Shown: piece after piece, positions 26,064-35,023 of the stretch
Layout of the letters: every line of letters starts with the position of its first letter
Numbering within the stretch: the stretch's first letter is position 1
Assembly (NCBI RefSeq): GCF_001544795.2
Contig: NZ_FCOI02000019.1
Span: 90,247-154,246, forward strand
Source: Caballeronia temeraria
GTDB taxonomy: Bacteria; Pseudomonadota; Gammaproteobacteria; Burkholderiales; Burkholderiaceae
Reading direction: 5' to 3'
DNA length: 64,000 nucleotides
The notes under the pieces: model-generated
Told to the model about the DNA's origin: nothing
Databases searched by the model: none
What the model saw: only the letters and a program-made list of their open reading frames with translations
Made by a program: the position numbers and the translations under genes

Positions 26064-27293
26064 ATGAGCGATATCAAGAAAGTCGTGCTCGCCTATTCGG
26101 GCGGTCTCGACACCTCCGTCATCCTGAAATGGTTGCAGGACAACTACGACGCCGAAGTCGTGACCTTCACCGCCGACATCGGTCAGGGCGAGGAACTGGA
26201 GCCCGCGCGCAAGAAGGCGCTTCAGCTCGGCATCAAGCAGGACAACATCTTCATCGAAGATCTGCGTGAAGAGTTCGTCCGCGATTTCGTGTTCCCGATG
26301 TTCCGCGCGAACACCATCTACGAAGGCGAGTATCTGCTCGGCACGTCGATCGCGCGTCCGCTGATCGCGAAGCGCCAGATCGAGATCGCGCGCGCGACCG
26401 GCGCGCAGGCCGTCTCGCACGGTGCGACCGGCAAGGGCAACGATCAGGTCCGCTTCGAACTCGGCTATTACTCGCTCGAACCCGGCATCAAGGTGATCGC
26501 GCCGTGGCGCGAATGGGATCTGCTCTCGCGCGAAAAGCTGCTCGCGTACGCGGAAAAGGCCGGCATTCCGATCGAAATGAAGCACAAGCAAGGCGGCGCG
26601 CCCTACTCGATGGACGCGAACCTGCTGCACATCTCGTTCGAAGGCCGCCATCTGGAAGACCCGAAGGCCGAGGCGGAAGCCGACATGTGGCGCTGGACCG
26701 TGTCGCCGGAGGAGGCGCCGGATCAGGCGGAATACGTCGATATCGAATTCGAGAAGGGCGACCCGGTCGCGCTGAACGGCAAGCGCCTGTCGCCGGCTGA
26801 GATGCTGACCGAGCTGAACCGTCTGGGCGGCAAGCACGGCATCGGCCGTCTGGATCTGGTCGAGAACCGTTACGTCGGCATGAAATCGCGCGGCTGCTAT
26901 GAAACGCCGGGCGGCACGATCATGCTGAAGGCGCACCGCGGCATCGAGTCGATCACGCTCGATCGCGAAGTGGCGCACCTGAAGGACGATCTGATGCCGC
27001 GTTACGCGTCGCTGATCTATAACGGCTACTGGTGGAGCCCGGAGCGCCGCGCGCTGCAAGTGCTGATCGACCACACGCAGGAAAAGGTCAACGGCTGGGT
27101 GCGTGTGAAGCTCTACAAGGGCGGCGTGTCGGTCGTCGCGCGCGATTCGAAGGAAACGCTGTTCGACAAGACCATCGCAACCTTCGACGACGACGGCGGC
27201 GCCTACAACCAGGCCGACGCCGGCGGCTTCATCAAGCTGAACGCGCTGCGCATGCGCATCGCCGAAAACGCACGCCGCCAGCGCGGATCGTAA
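26064..27293 (+). CDS. argG: Argininosuccinate synthase
   Basis: This cytoplasmic enzyme joins citrulline and aspartate with ATP to argininosuccinate. The 409-residue protein has the PP-loop SGGLDTS (12-18) and the citrulline/aspartate region HGATGKGNDQVRFE. Length and the N-terminus MSDIKKVVLAYSGG match the short-form family. It follows argF in the arginine route and has a strong bidirectional terminator downstream, shared with murB. Confidence 0.98.
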   Translation: MSDIKKVVLAYSGGLDTSVILKWLQDNYDAEVVTFTADIGQGEELEPARKKALQLGIKQDNIFIEDLREEFVRDFVFPMFRANTIYEGEYLLGTSIARPLIAKRQIEIARATGAQAVSHGATGKGNDQVRFELGYYSLEPGIKVIAPWREWDLLSREKLLAYAEKAGIPIEMKHKQGGAPYSMDANLLHISFEGRHLEDPKAEAEADMWRWTVSPEEAPDQAEYVDIEFEKGDPVALNGKRLSPAEMLTELNRLGGKHGIGRLDLVENRYVGMKSRGCYETPGGTIMLKAHRGIESITLDREVAHLKDDLMPRYASLIYNGYWWSPERRALQVLIDHTQEKVNGWVRVKLYKGGVSVVARDSKETLFDKTIATFDDDGGAYNQADAGGFIKLNALRMRIAENARRQRGS

Positions 27294-27313
27294 TTCGCGC
27301 GTCGCTGGACGTT

Positions 27314-27350
27314 AAAAAACCCGCCGGACTCTCGTTCGGCGGGTTTTTTT
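27314..27350. terminator. Bidirectional terminator between argG and murB
   Basis: A 9-bp stem (aacccgccg/cggcgggtt) is flanked by six A residues on the left and seven T residues on the right. Both the rightward argG and the leftward murB end within 25 bp of it. Confidence 0.92.
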
Positions 27351-27363
27351 CTGGGCGGAAGAT

Positions 27364-28380
27364 TCAAAGCGTGACCGGTTCCATCTCCAGCTCGACGTCG
27401 AAGCGCGCGAGCACGTCGCGCCTGATGGCCTCGGCGAGTTCGAGCACTTGCGCGCCCGTCGCGCCGCCGTGGTTGACGAGCACGAGCGCCTGACGATCGT
27501 GCACCGCCGCGCCGCCGATGCCGCGCCCTTTCCATCCGCACTGATCGATCAGCCAGCCCGCCGCGAGCTTCACTTGTCCGTCCGCCTGCGGATACGACAC
27601 GACGCCGGGCTCGCGGGCTTTGAGCGCCTCGAACGCCTGCGCACTCACGACAGGATTCTTGAAGAAGCTGCCCGCGTTGCCGAGCACTTTCCAGTCGGGC
27701 AGCTTGGCGCGGCGCACCGCGACAACCGCATCGAAAATGGCCTGCGCGTCCGGTTTCGCGGCGCCGTCGAGCGCGCGGGCGACGTCGGCGTAATCGGCGC
27801 GCGGCGTCCACGCCTTGGGCAGCCGGAACACGACCGACGTGATCATGAAGCGTCCGCGCCCTGCCCGCTTGAAGAAGCTGTCGCGATAACCGAAGGCGCA
27901 GGCGGCGCGATCGAACGCGACTTGCGCGCCGGTGGTCAACTCGACCGCGTTGAGCCGCTCGAAGCGCTCGCCCATTTCCAGCGCGTATGCGCCGATGTTC
28001 TGAATCGGCGCCGCACCAACCGTGCCCGGAATCAGCGCGAGGTTTTCCAGCCCCGGCATGCCCTGCGCAAGCGTCCATGCGACGAAATCGTGCCAGTTCT
28101 CGCCCGCGCCGGCTTCGACGAGCCAGGCGTCGCCATCTTCGCCAATCACGCGTTTGCCGCGAATGCCGACGATCAGCGCAACGCCGTCGAAATCGCGCGT
28201 CAGCACGATGTTGCTGCCGCCGCCGAGCACGAGCTGCGGCATGTTCGCGATGCGCGCATCGGTGGCGGTCGCGACGGCTGCGTCGACGGAATCGATGTGC
28301 ATCGCGTAACGCGCGCGGGCGTCGAAACCGAACGTGTTGTGGGCGAGCAGCGAGAAATCGGAGAGAAGCTGGAGCGACAT
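27364..28380 (-). CDS. murB: UDP-N-acetylenolpyruvoylglucosamine reductase
   Basis: This FAD enzyme reduces the enolpyruvyl group to form UDP-MurNAc in peptidoglycan synthesis. The 338-residue protein is of the E. coli-like type I form. It has LGGGSNIVLTRDF in the FAD-binding fold, PGTVGAAPIQNIGAYALEMG, YRDSFFKRAGRGRF, and GSFFKNPVVS with the catalytic serine. ATG 28380 was chosen because MSLQLLSDFSLLAHNTFGFD is the expected beginning. It is divergent from yajQ with about 100 bp between starts. Confidence 0.96.
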   Translation of the reverse strand: MSLQLLSDFSLLAHNTFGFDARARYAMHIDSVDAAVATATDARIANMPQLVLGGGSNIVLTRDFDGVALIVGIRGKRVIGEDGDAWLVEAGAGENWHDFVAWTLAQGMPGLENLALIPGTVGAAPIQNIGAYALEMGERFERLNAVELTTGAQVAFDRAACAFGYRDSFFKRAGRGRFMITSVVFRLPKAWTPRADYADVARALDGAAKPDAQAIFDAVVAVRRAKLPDWKVLGNAGSFFKNPVVSAQAFEALKAREPGVVSYPQADGQVKLAAGWLIDQCGWKGRGIGGAAVHDRQALVLVNHGGATGAQVLELAEAIRRDVLARFDVELEMEPVTL

Positions 28381-28480
28381 GAGCGAGACGCGTCGGTAGA
28401 ATGACGACAGGTCCGTGATTATAGCGATTGCGCGAGCCGCCCTTCCCCGGCGCGCTCGCCTCAATGAAGGAGAAAGACAG

Positions 28481-28966
28481 ATGCCATCGTTTGACGTCGT
28501 CAGCGAAGCAAACATGATCGAAGTGAAGAACGCGATCGAACAATCGAACAAGGAAATCTCGACGCGTTTCGACTTCAAGGGTTCGGATTCCCGCGTCGAG
28601 CAGAAAGAGCGCGAACTCACGCTCTACGCCGACGACGACTTCAAGCTCGGCCAGGTGAAGGACGTGCTCCTGAACAAGCTGGCCAAGCGCGGCGTCGACG
28701 TGCGTTTTCTCGACTACGGCAAGCAGGAGAAAATCGGCGGCGACAAGCTGAAGCAGGTCGTGACGGTGAAGAAAGGCGTGTCGGGCGATCTGGCGAAGAA
28801 GATCGTCAAGACCGTGAAGGACAGCAAGATCAAGGTGCAGGCGAGCATTCAGGGCGACGCCGTGCGCGTGCAAGGCACGAAGCGCGACGATCTGCAAAGC
28901 GCCATCGCGCTGCTGAAGAAGGAAGTCACGGACACGCCGCTCGACTTCAACAACTTCCGCGACTGA
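28481..28966 (+). CDS. yajQ: YajQ-family nucleotide-binding protein
   Basis: This 161-residue cytoplasmic protein of the UPF0234 family has two alternating alpha-beta repeats. It starts with MPSFDVVSEANMIEVKNAIE and contains STRFDFKGSDSRVE and VTVKKGVSGDLAKKIVK. A Xanthomonas member binds cyclic di-GMP and acts with a transcription factor, but that role is not proven here. GAAGGAGAAAG precedes ATG 28481. It is monocistronic and closed by a terminator. Confidence 0.95.
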   Translation: MPSFDVVSEANMIEVKNAIEQSNKEISTRFDFKGSDSRVEQKERELTLYADDDFKLGQVKDVLLNKLAKRGVDVRFLDYGKQEKIGGDKLKQVVTVKKGVSGDLAKKIVKTVKDSKIKVQASIQGDAVRVQGTKRDDLQSAIALLKKEVTDTPLDFNNFRD

Positions 28967-28987
28967 TTCGTTACCGCTTCAGAATCG

Positions 28988-29025
28988 AAAAAGCCGTTCC
29001 GGTTTGCGCCGGAACGGCTTTTTTT
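28988..29025. terminator. Bidirectional terminator between yajQ and plsY
   Basis: A 12-bp perfect stem (aagccgttccgg/ccggaacggctt) is preceded by A residues and followed by seven T residues. The T run touches the stop codon of the convergent plsY. Confidence 0.93.
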
Positions 29026-29654
29026 CATTGCTCGGCGACTTTCTTCTTTTCGCCGATGCGGCTTTCCTTACCCGCCAGCAGCTTCGAAATATTCGCGCGA
29101 TGCCGCCAGATGAGCAGCAGGCTCATCGCCAGCACGGCGAGCGAGATGAGGCTCGGCCCGAACAGAAACACCTGAAAGAACGGCGCGAACACGGCCGCGA
29201 CGAGGGCCGCCAGCGACGAATAGCGGAAGAAGAACGCGATGATGAGCCAGGTGAGCAGCGTCGCCAATCCGAGCACCGGATGGATGGCGAGCAGCACGCC
29301 CGCCGCCGTCGCGACGCCCTTGCCGCCCTGGAACCTGAAGAAAACCGGGTACAGATGCCCGAGGAACACGGCGATGGCCGCGAGCGCCGTCGCCGTATTG
29401 ATGCCCGCCTGATCCCAGCCGAAGCGCGCGCCGAAATGCGCGACGATCCACACCGGCAGCCAGCCTTTGAACGCGTCCCCGATCAGCGTGAGGATCGCGG
29501 CTTTCTTGTTGCCGGTGCGCAGCACGTTGGTTGCGCCGGGATTGCCCGAGCCGTACGAGCGCGGATCGGCGAGGCCCATCGCGTGACTCACGACGACGGC
29601 AAATGAAATCGAGCCGATCAGGTAGGACGCGACGGCGACGATCAGAAAAATCAT
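29025..29654 (-). CDS. plsY: Acyl-phosphate:glycerol-3-phosphate acyltransferase
   Basis: This inner-membrane enzyme acylates glycerol-3-phosphate at position 1 with acyl phosphate made by PlsX, starting phospholipid synthesis. The 209-residue protein has about five transmembrane segments and the conserved GSGNPGATNVLR, KGWLPV and FFRFQGGKGVATAAG motifs. Length is normal. It is a single leftward gene, 36 bp downstream of the YbaK-like gene. Confidence 0.96.
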   Translation of the reverse strand: MIFLIVAVASYLIGSISFAVVVSHAMGLADPRSYGSGNPGATNVLRTGNKKAAILTLIGDAFKGWLPVWIVAHFGARFGWDQAGINTATALAAIAVFLGHLYPVFFRFQGGKGVATAAGVLLAIHPVLGLATLLTWLIIAFFFRYSSLAALVAAVFAPFFQVFLFGPSLISLAVLAMSLLLIWRHRANISKLLAGKESRIGEKKKVAEQ

Positions 29655-29690
29655 GGTGTCTTTTCGGTTATGGCGAGAGCGGAACGCATT

Positions 29691-30182
29691 CTAATCGACG
29701 CTCGCGCACTGCACGGGTTTCGCGTTCAGCAAGGCGGTCAGGACTTTCGGATCGATGCTCACGAGATAGCCGCGCCGTCCGCCGTTCAGATAGATGCGAT
29801 CGAGTTCGAGGATGCTCGATTCGACGTACACGGGCATAGTCTTCTTCGTGCCGAACGGCGACGTGCCGCCGACAAGAAAGCCCGAATGCCGGTTTGCCAC
29901 ATCGGGCTTGCACGGCTCGATGCGCTTCGCGCCCGTCTGCCGCGCGAGATTCTTGGTGGATACCGTGCGATCCCCGTGCATGAGGACGATGAGCGGCTTC
30001 GCGTGCTCGTCTTCCATCACGAGCGTCTTGACGACGATATGTTCGTCCACGCCGAGCTGCCGCGCGGATTCCTCCGTGCCGCCGTGCTCGACGTAATCGT
30101 AGGGATGCTCGCCGAACTCGACCTTGTGACGGCGCAGAAACTGCGTCGCGGGCGTTTCGGACACGTGTTTGGCTTTCGACAT
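29691..30182 (-). CDS. ybaK: YbaK/EbsC-family Cys-tRNA(Pro) deacylase
   Basis: This 163-residue free-standing editing domain hydrolyses mischarged Cys-tRNA(Pro) and related species in the cytoplasm. It contains YVEHGGTEESARQLGVDEH with the early family residues, TLVMEDEHAKPLIVLMHGD with the conserved strand, and VGGTSPFGTKK with the GxxxPFG loop. ATG 30182 is preferred to an ATG three codons upstream. It lies upstream of plsY on the same strand. Confidence 0.93.
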   Translation of the reverse strand: MSKAKHVSETPATQFLRRHKVEFGEHPYDYVEHGGTEESARQLGVDEHIVVKTLVMEDEHAKPLIVLMHGDRTVSTKNLARQTGAKRIEPCKPDVANRHSGFLVGGTSPFGTKKTMPVYVESSILELDRIYLNGGRRGYLVSIDPKVLTALLNAKPVQCASVD

Positions 30183-30279
30183 GCCACGCATTGTAGCGGC
30201 GCGCCGGGGCGCTCACCATCGGCCATTCGGCCGAATATGCCGCGCAACACGGCCGTGGCACGATCGTTCGCGAATGACG

Positions 30280-31209
30280 TTATCCGCGTGGATGATGTTC
30301 CCGATGCAGCTTCTGCAGACGCTCGCGTGCGACGTGCGTATAGATCTGCGTCGTCGAGATGTCCGAGTGGCCGAGCAGCAGTTGCACGACGCGCAAATCC
30401 GCGCCGTGATTGAGCAGATGCGTCGCGAACGCATGACGCAGCGTGTGCGGCGAGAGCGGCGCGTGCACGCCGCCGTTCAGCGCATGGCGCTTGATGATGT
30501 TCCAGAACTGCTGGCGCGTCATGCCTTCGCCGCGCGCGGTGACGAAGAGCGCGTCGGCGGAACGCGCGCCGAGCAGCACCTGGCGCGCTTCGCGCAGATA
30601 GCGTTCGAGCCAGTCGTGCGCGGTCTCGCCGAATGGAATCAGGCGCTCTTTCGAGCCCTTGCCCATCACGCGCACGACGCCTTCGTTCAGGCCGAGCTCG
30701 ACCGTCTTCAGCGTGACGAGCTCGGTCACGCGCAGGCCGCTCGCGTACATCAGTTCGAGCATCGTGCGATCGCGCAGTCCGAGCGGCGTGTCGATGTCGG
30801 GTGCGCCGAGCAGCGCTTCGACTTGCGCCTCGTTGAGCGTCGAAGGAAAGCGCGGCGGCTGCTTGGCGGAGCGCAGCTTGAGCGTCGGGTCGGAGGACAC
30901 GCGATGCTCGCGCAGCGCCCACGCGTAATAGCGGCGAAAGACCGACAGGCGCCGGTTCGCGGACGTCGCCTTGTCGCCACGGCGCGCGGCCATGTAGCCG
31001 TTCATGTCGGCTTCGGCGGCGGTATCGATCGACGCGCCGCGCGTCTTGCCGAGCCATTCCGCGAAGAGTTTGAGGTCGCGCCGGTACGCTTCGAGCGAGT
31101 TCTTGGCGAGGCCGTGTTCGAGCCAGAGCGCATCGCAAAAGAGGTCGATCGCGTCCTGACTCGCGTTCAGTTCCGGCGTTTGAATTACTTCAGTCGTTGC
31201 ACTCGTCAT
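30280..31209 (-). CDS. xerD: Site-specific tyrosine recombinase XerD
   Basis: This recombinase acts with XerC at the dif site to resolve chromosome dimers. The 309-residue protein has an N-terminal core-binding SAM-like domain (about residues 18-105) and the catalytic domain with ASGLRVTELV (Arg), a central Lys region, SPHTLRHAFATHLL (His-x-x-Arg), LLGHSDISTTQIYTHV (His and the nucleophilic Tyr). Start ATG 31209 overlaps the ogt stop by 4 bp, so it is the third gene of a coupled queG-ogt-xerD unit. This housekeeping form is not a mobile-element integrase. Confidence 0.96.
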   Translation of the reverse strand: MTSATTEVIQTPELNASQDAIDLFCDALWLEHGLAKNSLEAYRRDLKLFAEWLGKTRGASIDTAAEADMNGYMAARRGDKATSANRRLSVFRRYYAWALREHRVSSDPTLKLRSAKQPPRFPSTLNEAQVEALLGAPDIDTPLGLRDRTMLELMYASGLRVTELVTLKTVELGLNEGVVRVMGKGSKERLIPFGETAHDWLERYLREARQVLLGARSADALFVTARGEGMTRQQFWNIIKRHALNGGVHAPLSPHTLRHAFATHLLNHGADLRVVQLLLGHSDISTTQIYTHVARERLQKLHREHHPRG

Positions 31210-31688
31210 GCGATCGATACACCTTCGTGCGCCAGCAGCCAGCGCTTCACGTTGCGATAAAAACCTTCGCCGGGATGATGCGCGAAACCGCCGATCCCGC
31301 CCGAGGCCACTACCCGGTGGCACGGTATCACGATCGGCAGCGGATTGGAGCCGCACGCCTGCCCGACCGCGCGCGGCACGCTGCCGATCGCGCGCGCGAG
31401 CTGGCCGTAGGTCCAGACCTGCCCCGCCGCGATGCCGGAAATGCCTTGCCACACGCGCTGCTGGAACGCGGTCCCGCGCATGGCGAGCGGCAGGTCGAAG
31501 CGCATCGAAGGTGTGTGGAAATACGCGCGGATCTGCTCGGCGGCTTCTATCGCGAGCGCTTCGTGAGGCGCGATGCTCTCGACATCGTCGGGCAGATAGA
31601 CGATCTCGCGCACGCATTGCGCATCGGCGCGAATGCCGACCTTGCCGAACGGCGCGTCGATCACGGCATCGAACGGGGTGTGCTTCAT
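31206..31688 (-). CDS. ogt: Methylated-DNA--protein-cysteine methyltransferase
   Basis: This suicide repair enzyme moves the methyl group from O6-methylguanine to its own cysteine. The 160-residue protein has the active-site motif IPCHRVVASGGIGGF. The helix-turn-helix with the conserved Arg finger is seen as YGQLARAIGSVPRAVGQACG, and the N-terminal domain is short. It overlaps both neighbours by 4 bp: its ATG lies over the queG stop and its stop over the xerD start. Confidence 0.95.
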   Translation of the reverse strand: MKHTPFDAVIDAPFGKVGIRADAQCVREIVYLPDDVESIAPHEALAIEAAEQIRAYFHTPSMRFDLPLAMRGTAFQQRVWQGISGIAAGQVWTYGQLARAIGSVPRAVGQACGSNPLPIVIPCHRVVASGGIGGFAHHPGEGFYRNVKRWLLAHEGVSIA

Positions 31689-32920
31689 GCTTGCTCCAGC
31701 GCCCAGCGAACGTGCTCGCGCACGAGTTCCGAGGGATCGTCCGCGCGCGCGTTCAATGCGTCGGCGATCGCCTCGCGCTCGCCCGCATCGAGCGACGGCG
31801 CGCGCAACGCATTGCCCATCGCCACCGCGATATTGCGCAGCCAGCGCTCGTGCCCGATGCGCCGGATCGCGCTGCCCTGCATGCGCGTGTCGAAATCCTG
31901 CGCGCTCCACGCGAACAGCTCGACGAGCGTCGCGCGATCCAGCCCGTGCCGCACGTCGAAATCCGCGACCGGCGCGGCCTGCGCGAACTTGTTCCACGGA
32001 CAGACGAGCTGGCAGTCGTCGCAGCCATACACGCGATTGCCGATCAGCGGACGCATCGCTTCGGGAATGGCGCCGTGCAGTTCGATCGTCAGATACGAGA
32101 TGCAGCGCCGCGCATCGACACGATACGGCGCGACGATCGCGCCCGTCGGACAAGCGCCGATGCAGCGCGTGCACTGCCCGCAATGCGCGCCCTCCTGTTC
32201 GGGATGCGGATCGACGGGCAACGGCACATCGACGAAAATCTCGCCGAGAAAGAAGAGCGAGCCGGCATCGCGATCGAGCAGCAACGTGTGCTTGCCGCGC
32301 CAGCCGTTGCCCGCTTTCTGCGCGAGCGCGACTTCCAGCACCGGCGCGGAATCCGTGAACGCGCGATGCCCGAACGGCCCGATTTCCTGCTCGATGCGCT
32401 CCGCCAGTTGCTGCAGCCGGTTGCGCATGACCTTGTGATAATCGCGGCCGCGCGCGTAGATGGAGACCATCGCCTGCGAGGGCTTCGCGAGCCGCGACCA
32501 TTCGATCGCGCGCCAGTCGTTCTTCTGACCATCGGCTGTCGCGACACTTTCAGCGCCCTTTTTCGCGAGCGTTGCCGCGGGCAAATAGGCCATGCGCGCG
32601 GTGATGACACGTCGCGTGCCGGCCACAAGCTCGGCCGGTCTTGCGCGTTTCATACCATGTTTGGCCATATAATCCATTTCGCCGTGATAGCCTGCTTCGA
32701 GCCAGTCATTCAGGCCTTTCTCGGCGTCCGTCAGGTCGATATCGCTGATACCGACCGCACCGAACCCCAACTCGCGCCCCCATGCCTTGATGCGCTGCGC
32801 GAGTTCTGCCAGCGCGTTTTCATCGAGATCGAAAACGCGAGACTCTGAAACGGATTCAGCGGCGGCGTCGCTGGACGCGGTCGTGACTTCAACGGAATGT
32901 GCCGGCAATCGGTTCATCAC
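31685..32920 (-). CDS. queG: Epoxyqueuosine reductase
   Basis: This cobalamin- and iron-sulfur-dependent enzyme carries out the last step of queuosine synthesis in tRNA, reducing epoxyqueuosine to queuosine. The 411-residue protein has the DUF1730 region, then two [4Fe-4S] ligand sets, CGQCTRCIGACPTGA and CDDCQLVCPWN, and a C-terminal HEAT-like part. An extra Ser/Ala-rich N-terminal stretch of about 30 residues precedes the conserved part; a later start is possible. Its start lies only 15 bp from the divergent tsaE start. Confidence 0.95.
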   Translation of the reverse strand: MMNRLPAHSVEVTTASSDAAAESVSESRVFDLDENALAELAQRIKAWGRELGFGAVGISDIDLTDAEKGLNDWLEAGYHGEMDYMAKHGMKRARPAELVAGTRRVITARMAYLPAATLAKKGAESVATADGQKNDWRAIEWSRLAKPSQAMVSIYARGRDYHKVMRNRLQQLAERIEQEIGPFGHRAFTDSAPVLEVALAQKAGNGWRGKHTLLLDRDAGSLFFLGEIFVDVPLPVDPHPEQEGAHCGQCTRCIGACPTGAIVAPYRVDARRCISYLTIELHGAIPEAMRPLIGNRVYGCDDCQLVCPWNKFAQAAPVADFDVRHGLDRATLVELFAWSAQDFDTRMQGSAIRRIGHERWLRNIAVAMGNALRAPSLDAGEREAIADALNARADDPSELVREHVRWALEQA

Positions 32921-32935
32921 GACATTTTACGAGCA

Positions 32936-33508
32936 ATGCCCGAAAGCCCCGTACGAACGACGCAAGACCTTCCTCCCGCGCTTCTCGAACGCCGCTTCGA
33001 CCTGCGCGACGAAGCCGCGACGCTCGCATTCGGAGAACGCTTCGCGCACGCCATCGACGCCATCCGGCAACACGCATCGCACAGTTCGTCTGAACGATTT
33101 CACGGTCTGCAAGTCCAGTTGATCGGGGATCTGGGCGCGGGCAAGACCACGCTCGTGCGCGCGACCTTGCGCGCGCTCGGCCATGCGGGCCGCGTGAAGA
33201 GTCCGACCTACACGCTCGTCGAGCCGTATTCGCTCGTCATCGAAAGCGGGCCGCTCGACGTTTATCACTTCGATCTCTATCGCTTCGCCGATCCGGCCGA
33301 ATGGGCCGATGCCGGCTTTCGCGAATATTTCGATGCGGGCGCGGTGTGCCTCGTCGAGTGGCCGCAACAGGCGGGCGGCCTGCTCGGCGTGCCGGACCTC
33401 GAATTCACGCTGTCCCTGCCGGACGAAGGAACGTCGATCGACGAAGGCCGCGTGCTGACCGCGCGGGCGTTTAGCGAAACAGGAAAGTCATGTCTCGAAA
33501 GATGTTGA
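32936..33508 (+). CDS. tsaE: tRNA threonylcarbamoyladenosine biosynthesis ATPase TsaE
   Basis: This cytoplasmic ATPase works with TsaB, TsaC and TsaD to make the t6A modification of ANN-decoding tRNAs. The 190-residue protein has the Walker A motif GDLGAGKTTL (64-73), then VKSPTYTLVEPY, VYHFDLYR and CLVEWP. ATG 32936 is used; an in-frame upstream start (32897) would overlap queG. The C-terminal 35 residues beyond the core are longer than in E. coli. The gene overlaps amiC by 19 bp; a tsaE-amidase pair is common in proteobacteria. Confidence 0.94.
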   Translation: MPESPVRTTQDLPPALLERRFDLRDEAATLAFGERFAHAIDAIRQHASHSSSERFHGLQVQLIGDLGAGKTTLVRATLRALGHAGRVKSPTYTLVEPYSLVIESGPLDVYHFDLYRFADPAEWADAGFREYFDAGAVCLVEWPQQAGGLLGVPDLEFTLSLPDEGTSIDEGRVLTARAFSETGKSCLERC

Positions 33509-34998
33509 TCAAGCCATTTCATTCGATCGAGTCGAGCGCCGGCGCGCCGCACAACTGGCGACGCCGCCAGGTGCTGCGCGCGGGCGCATCGACGCTCGTG
33601 CTCGCGCTCGTCGCGCCGAAGCTCGCGCATGCGAGTAGCGTGCTCGGCGTGCGCGTGTGGCCCGCGCGCGATTACACCCGCGTGACGATCGAATCCGACC
33701 AGCCGCTCCAGAACGCCAATCAGTTGTTGCAGGGACCGGACCGGCTCGTCGTCGATCTCTCCGGCATCGATCTCGATCAGGCGCTGCGCGATCTCGTCTC
33801 GAAGATCACGCCGAACGATCCGCAGATTCAGGCGGTGCGCGTCGGCCAGTATCAGCCGCATGTCGTGCGCATGGTGTTCGACCTGAAAGGCTCGGTGAAG
33901 CCGCAGGTGTTCACGCTCGGGCCGATCGGCAGCTACAAGTACCGGCTCGTGTTCGACCTGTATCCGGCCGTCGCGCCCGATCCGCTGATGGAACTGCTCG
34001 CGCAGACCGAGCGCAAGCAGGAAGCGCTCGACCGCGCGAATCCGAGTCCTTCCGCGCCGCCGCCCGCGACGCTCTCCGGCCCGGCGACCGCGCAAAAGCC
34101 GGCCACGCCCGATTCCACCGACGAGTTTTTCCAGAAGTACGCGCAGGACGACACGCCGGCCGACACCGCGCCTGCGCCGAAACCCGCCGCGAAACCCCGC
34201 GTGCCGGCGCCGCCGCCCGTCATCGCGAAGAAGGACGAGGACGGCGACCAGTACACCTTCTCGACGCCCAAGCAGGCGCCCGGCACGACGCGTCTGCTCA
34301 CCGTCGCGATCGATCCCGGTCACGGCGGCGAAGACCCCGGTGCGATCGGCGGCCAGGGCACGTACGAGAAGCACATCGCGCTCGACATCGCGAAGAAGCT
34401 GCGCGCGAAGATCGACGCCCAGCCCAACATGCGCGCGATGATGACCCGCGACGCCGACTTCTTCGTGCCGCTCAACGTGCGCGTGCAGAAGGCGCAGCGC
34501 GTCTCGGCGGACCTGTTCGTGTCGATTCACGCGGATGCCTTCACGTCGCCCGATGCGCGCGGCTCGTCGGTGTTCGCGCTGTCGGAGCACGGCGCGTCGA
34601 GCGCGGCGGCGCGCTGGATGGCGGCCAAGGAGAACGCGTCGGATCAGGTCGGCGGCATCAACGTGAAGTCGCAGGATGCGAGCGTGAACCGCGCGCTCTT
34701 CGACATGTCGACGACCGCGCAGATCCGCGATTCGATGCGCTACGGCAGCTTCGTGCTGAACGAGATCGGCGGCATCAACAAGCTGCACAAGGGCTCGGTC
34801 GAGCAGGCGGGCTTCGCCGTGCTGAAAGCGCCGGATATTCCGTCGATTCTCGTGGAGACCGCGTTCATCAGCAATCCCGACGAGGAAACGCGCCTGAACG
34901 ACGACGCCTATCGCGACAAGATGGCCAACGCCATCCTTAAAGGCATCAAGCGCTACTTCGCGGCGAATCCGCCGCTCGCCAAGAGCCGCATGACGTAA
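33490..34998 (+). CDS. amiC: N-acetylmuramoyl-L-alanine amidase, AmiC-like, Tat-exported
   Basis: This periplasmic zinc amidase cleaves septal peptidoglycan during daughter-cell separation. The 502-residue protein has a twin-arginine signal (WRRRQVLRAGAS, 23-34, followed by a hydrophobic run ending near AHAS) and an AMIN domain (about 50-160) for septal targeting. A Pro/Ala-rich linker (about 185-245) is followed by an Amidase_3 domain starting at AIDPGHGGEDPGAIG, with zinc ligands H278 and E293 and FVSIHADAF further on. It overlaps the end of tsaE, which implies coupled translation. Confidence 0.95.
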   Translation: MSRKMLIKPFHSIESSAGAPHNWRRRQVLRAGASTLVLALVAPKLAHASSVLGVRVWPARDYTRVTIESDQPLQNANQLLQGPDRLVVDLSGIDLDQALRDLVSKITPNDPQIQAVRVGQYQPHVVRMVFDLKGSVKPQVFTLGPIGSYKYRLVFDLYPAVAPDPLMELLAQTERKQEALDRANPSPSAPPPATLSGPATAQKPATPDSTDEFFQKYAQDDTPADTAPAPKPAAKPRVPAPPPVIAKKDEDGDQYTFSTPKQAPGTTRLLTVAIDPGHGGEDPGAIGGQGTYEKHIALDIAKKLRAKIDAQPNMRAMMTRDADFFVPLNVRVQKAQRVSADLFVSIHADAFTSPDARGSSVFALSEHGASSAAARWMAAKENASDQVGGINVKSQDASVNRALFDMSTTAQIRDSMRYGSFVLNEIGGINKLHKGSVEQAGFAVLKAPDIPSILVETAFISNPDEETRLNDDAYRDKMANAILKGIKRYFAANPPLAKSRMT

Positions 34999-35023
34999 GG
35001 CGCCAACGCGCGGCGCGCTTCGT

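Noticed and set aside
30280..31209. Tyrosine recombinase considered as an integrase of a mobile element.
   Set aside because: Length, motifs and coupling with ogt and queG identify the housekeeping XerD. No attachment-site repeats are near.
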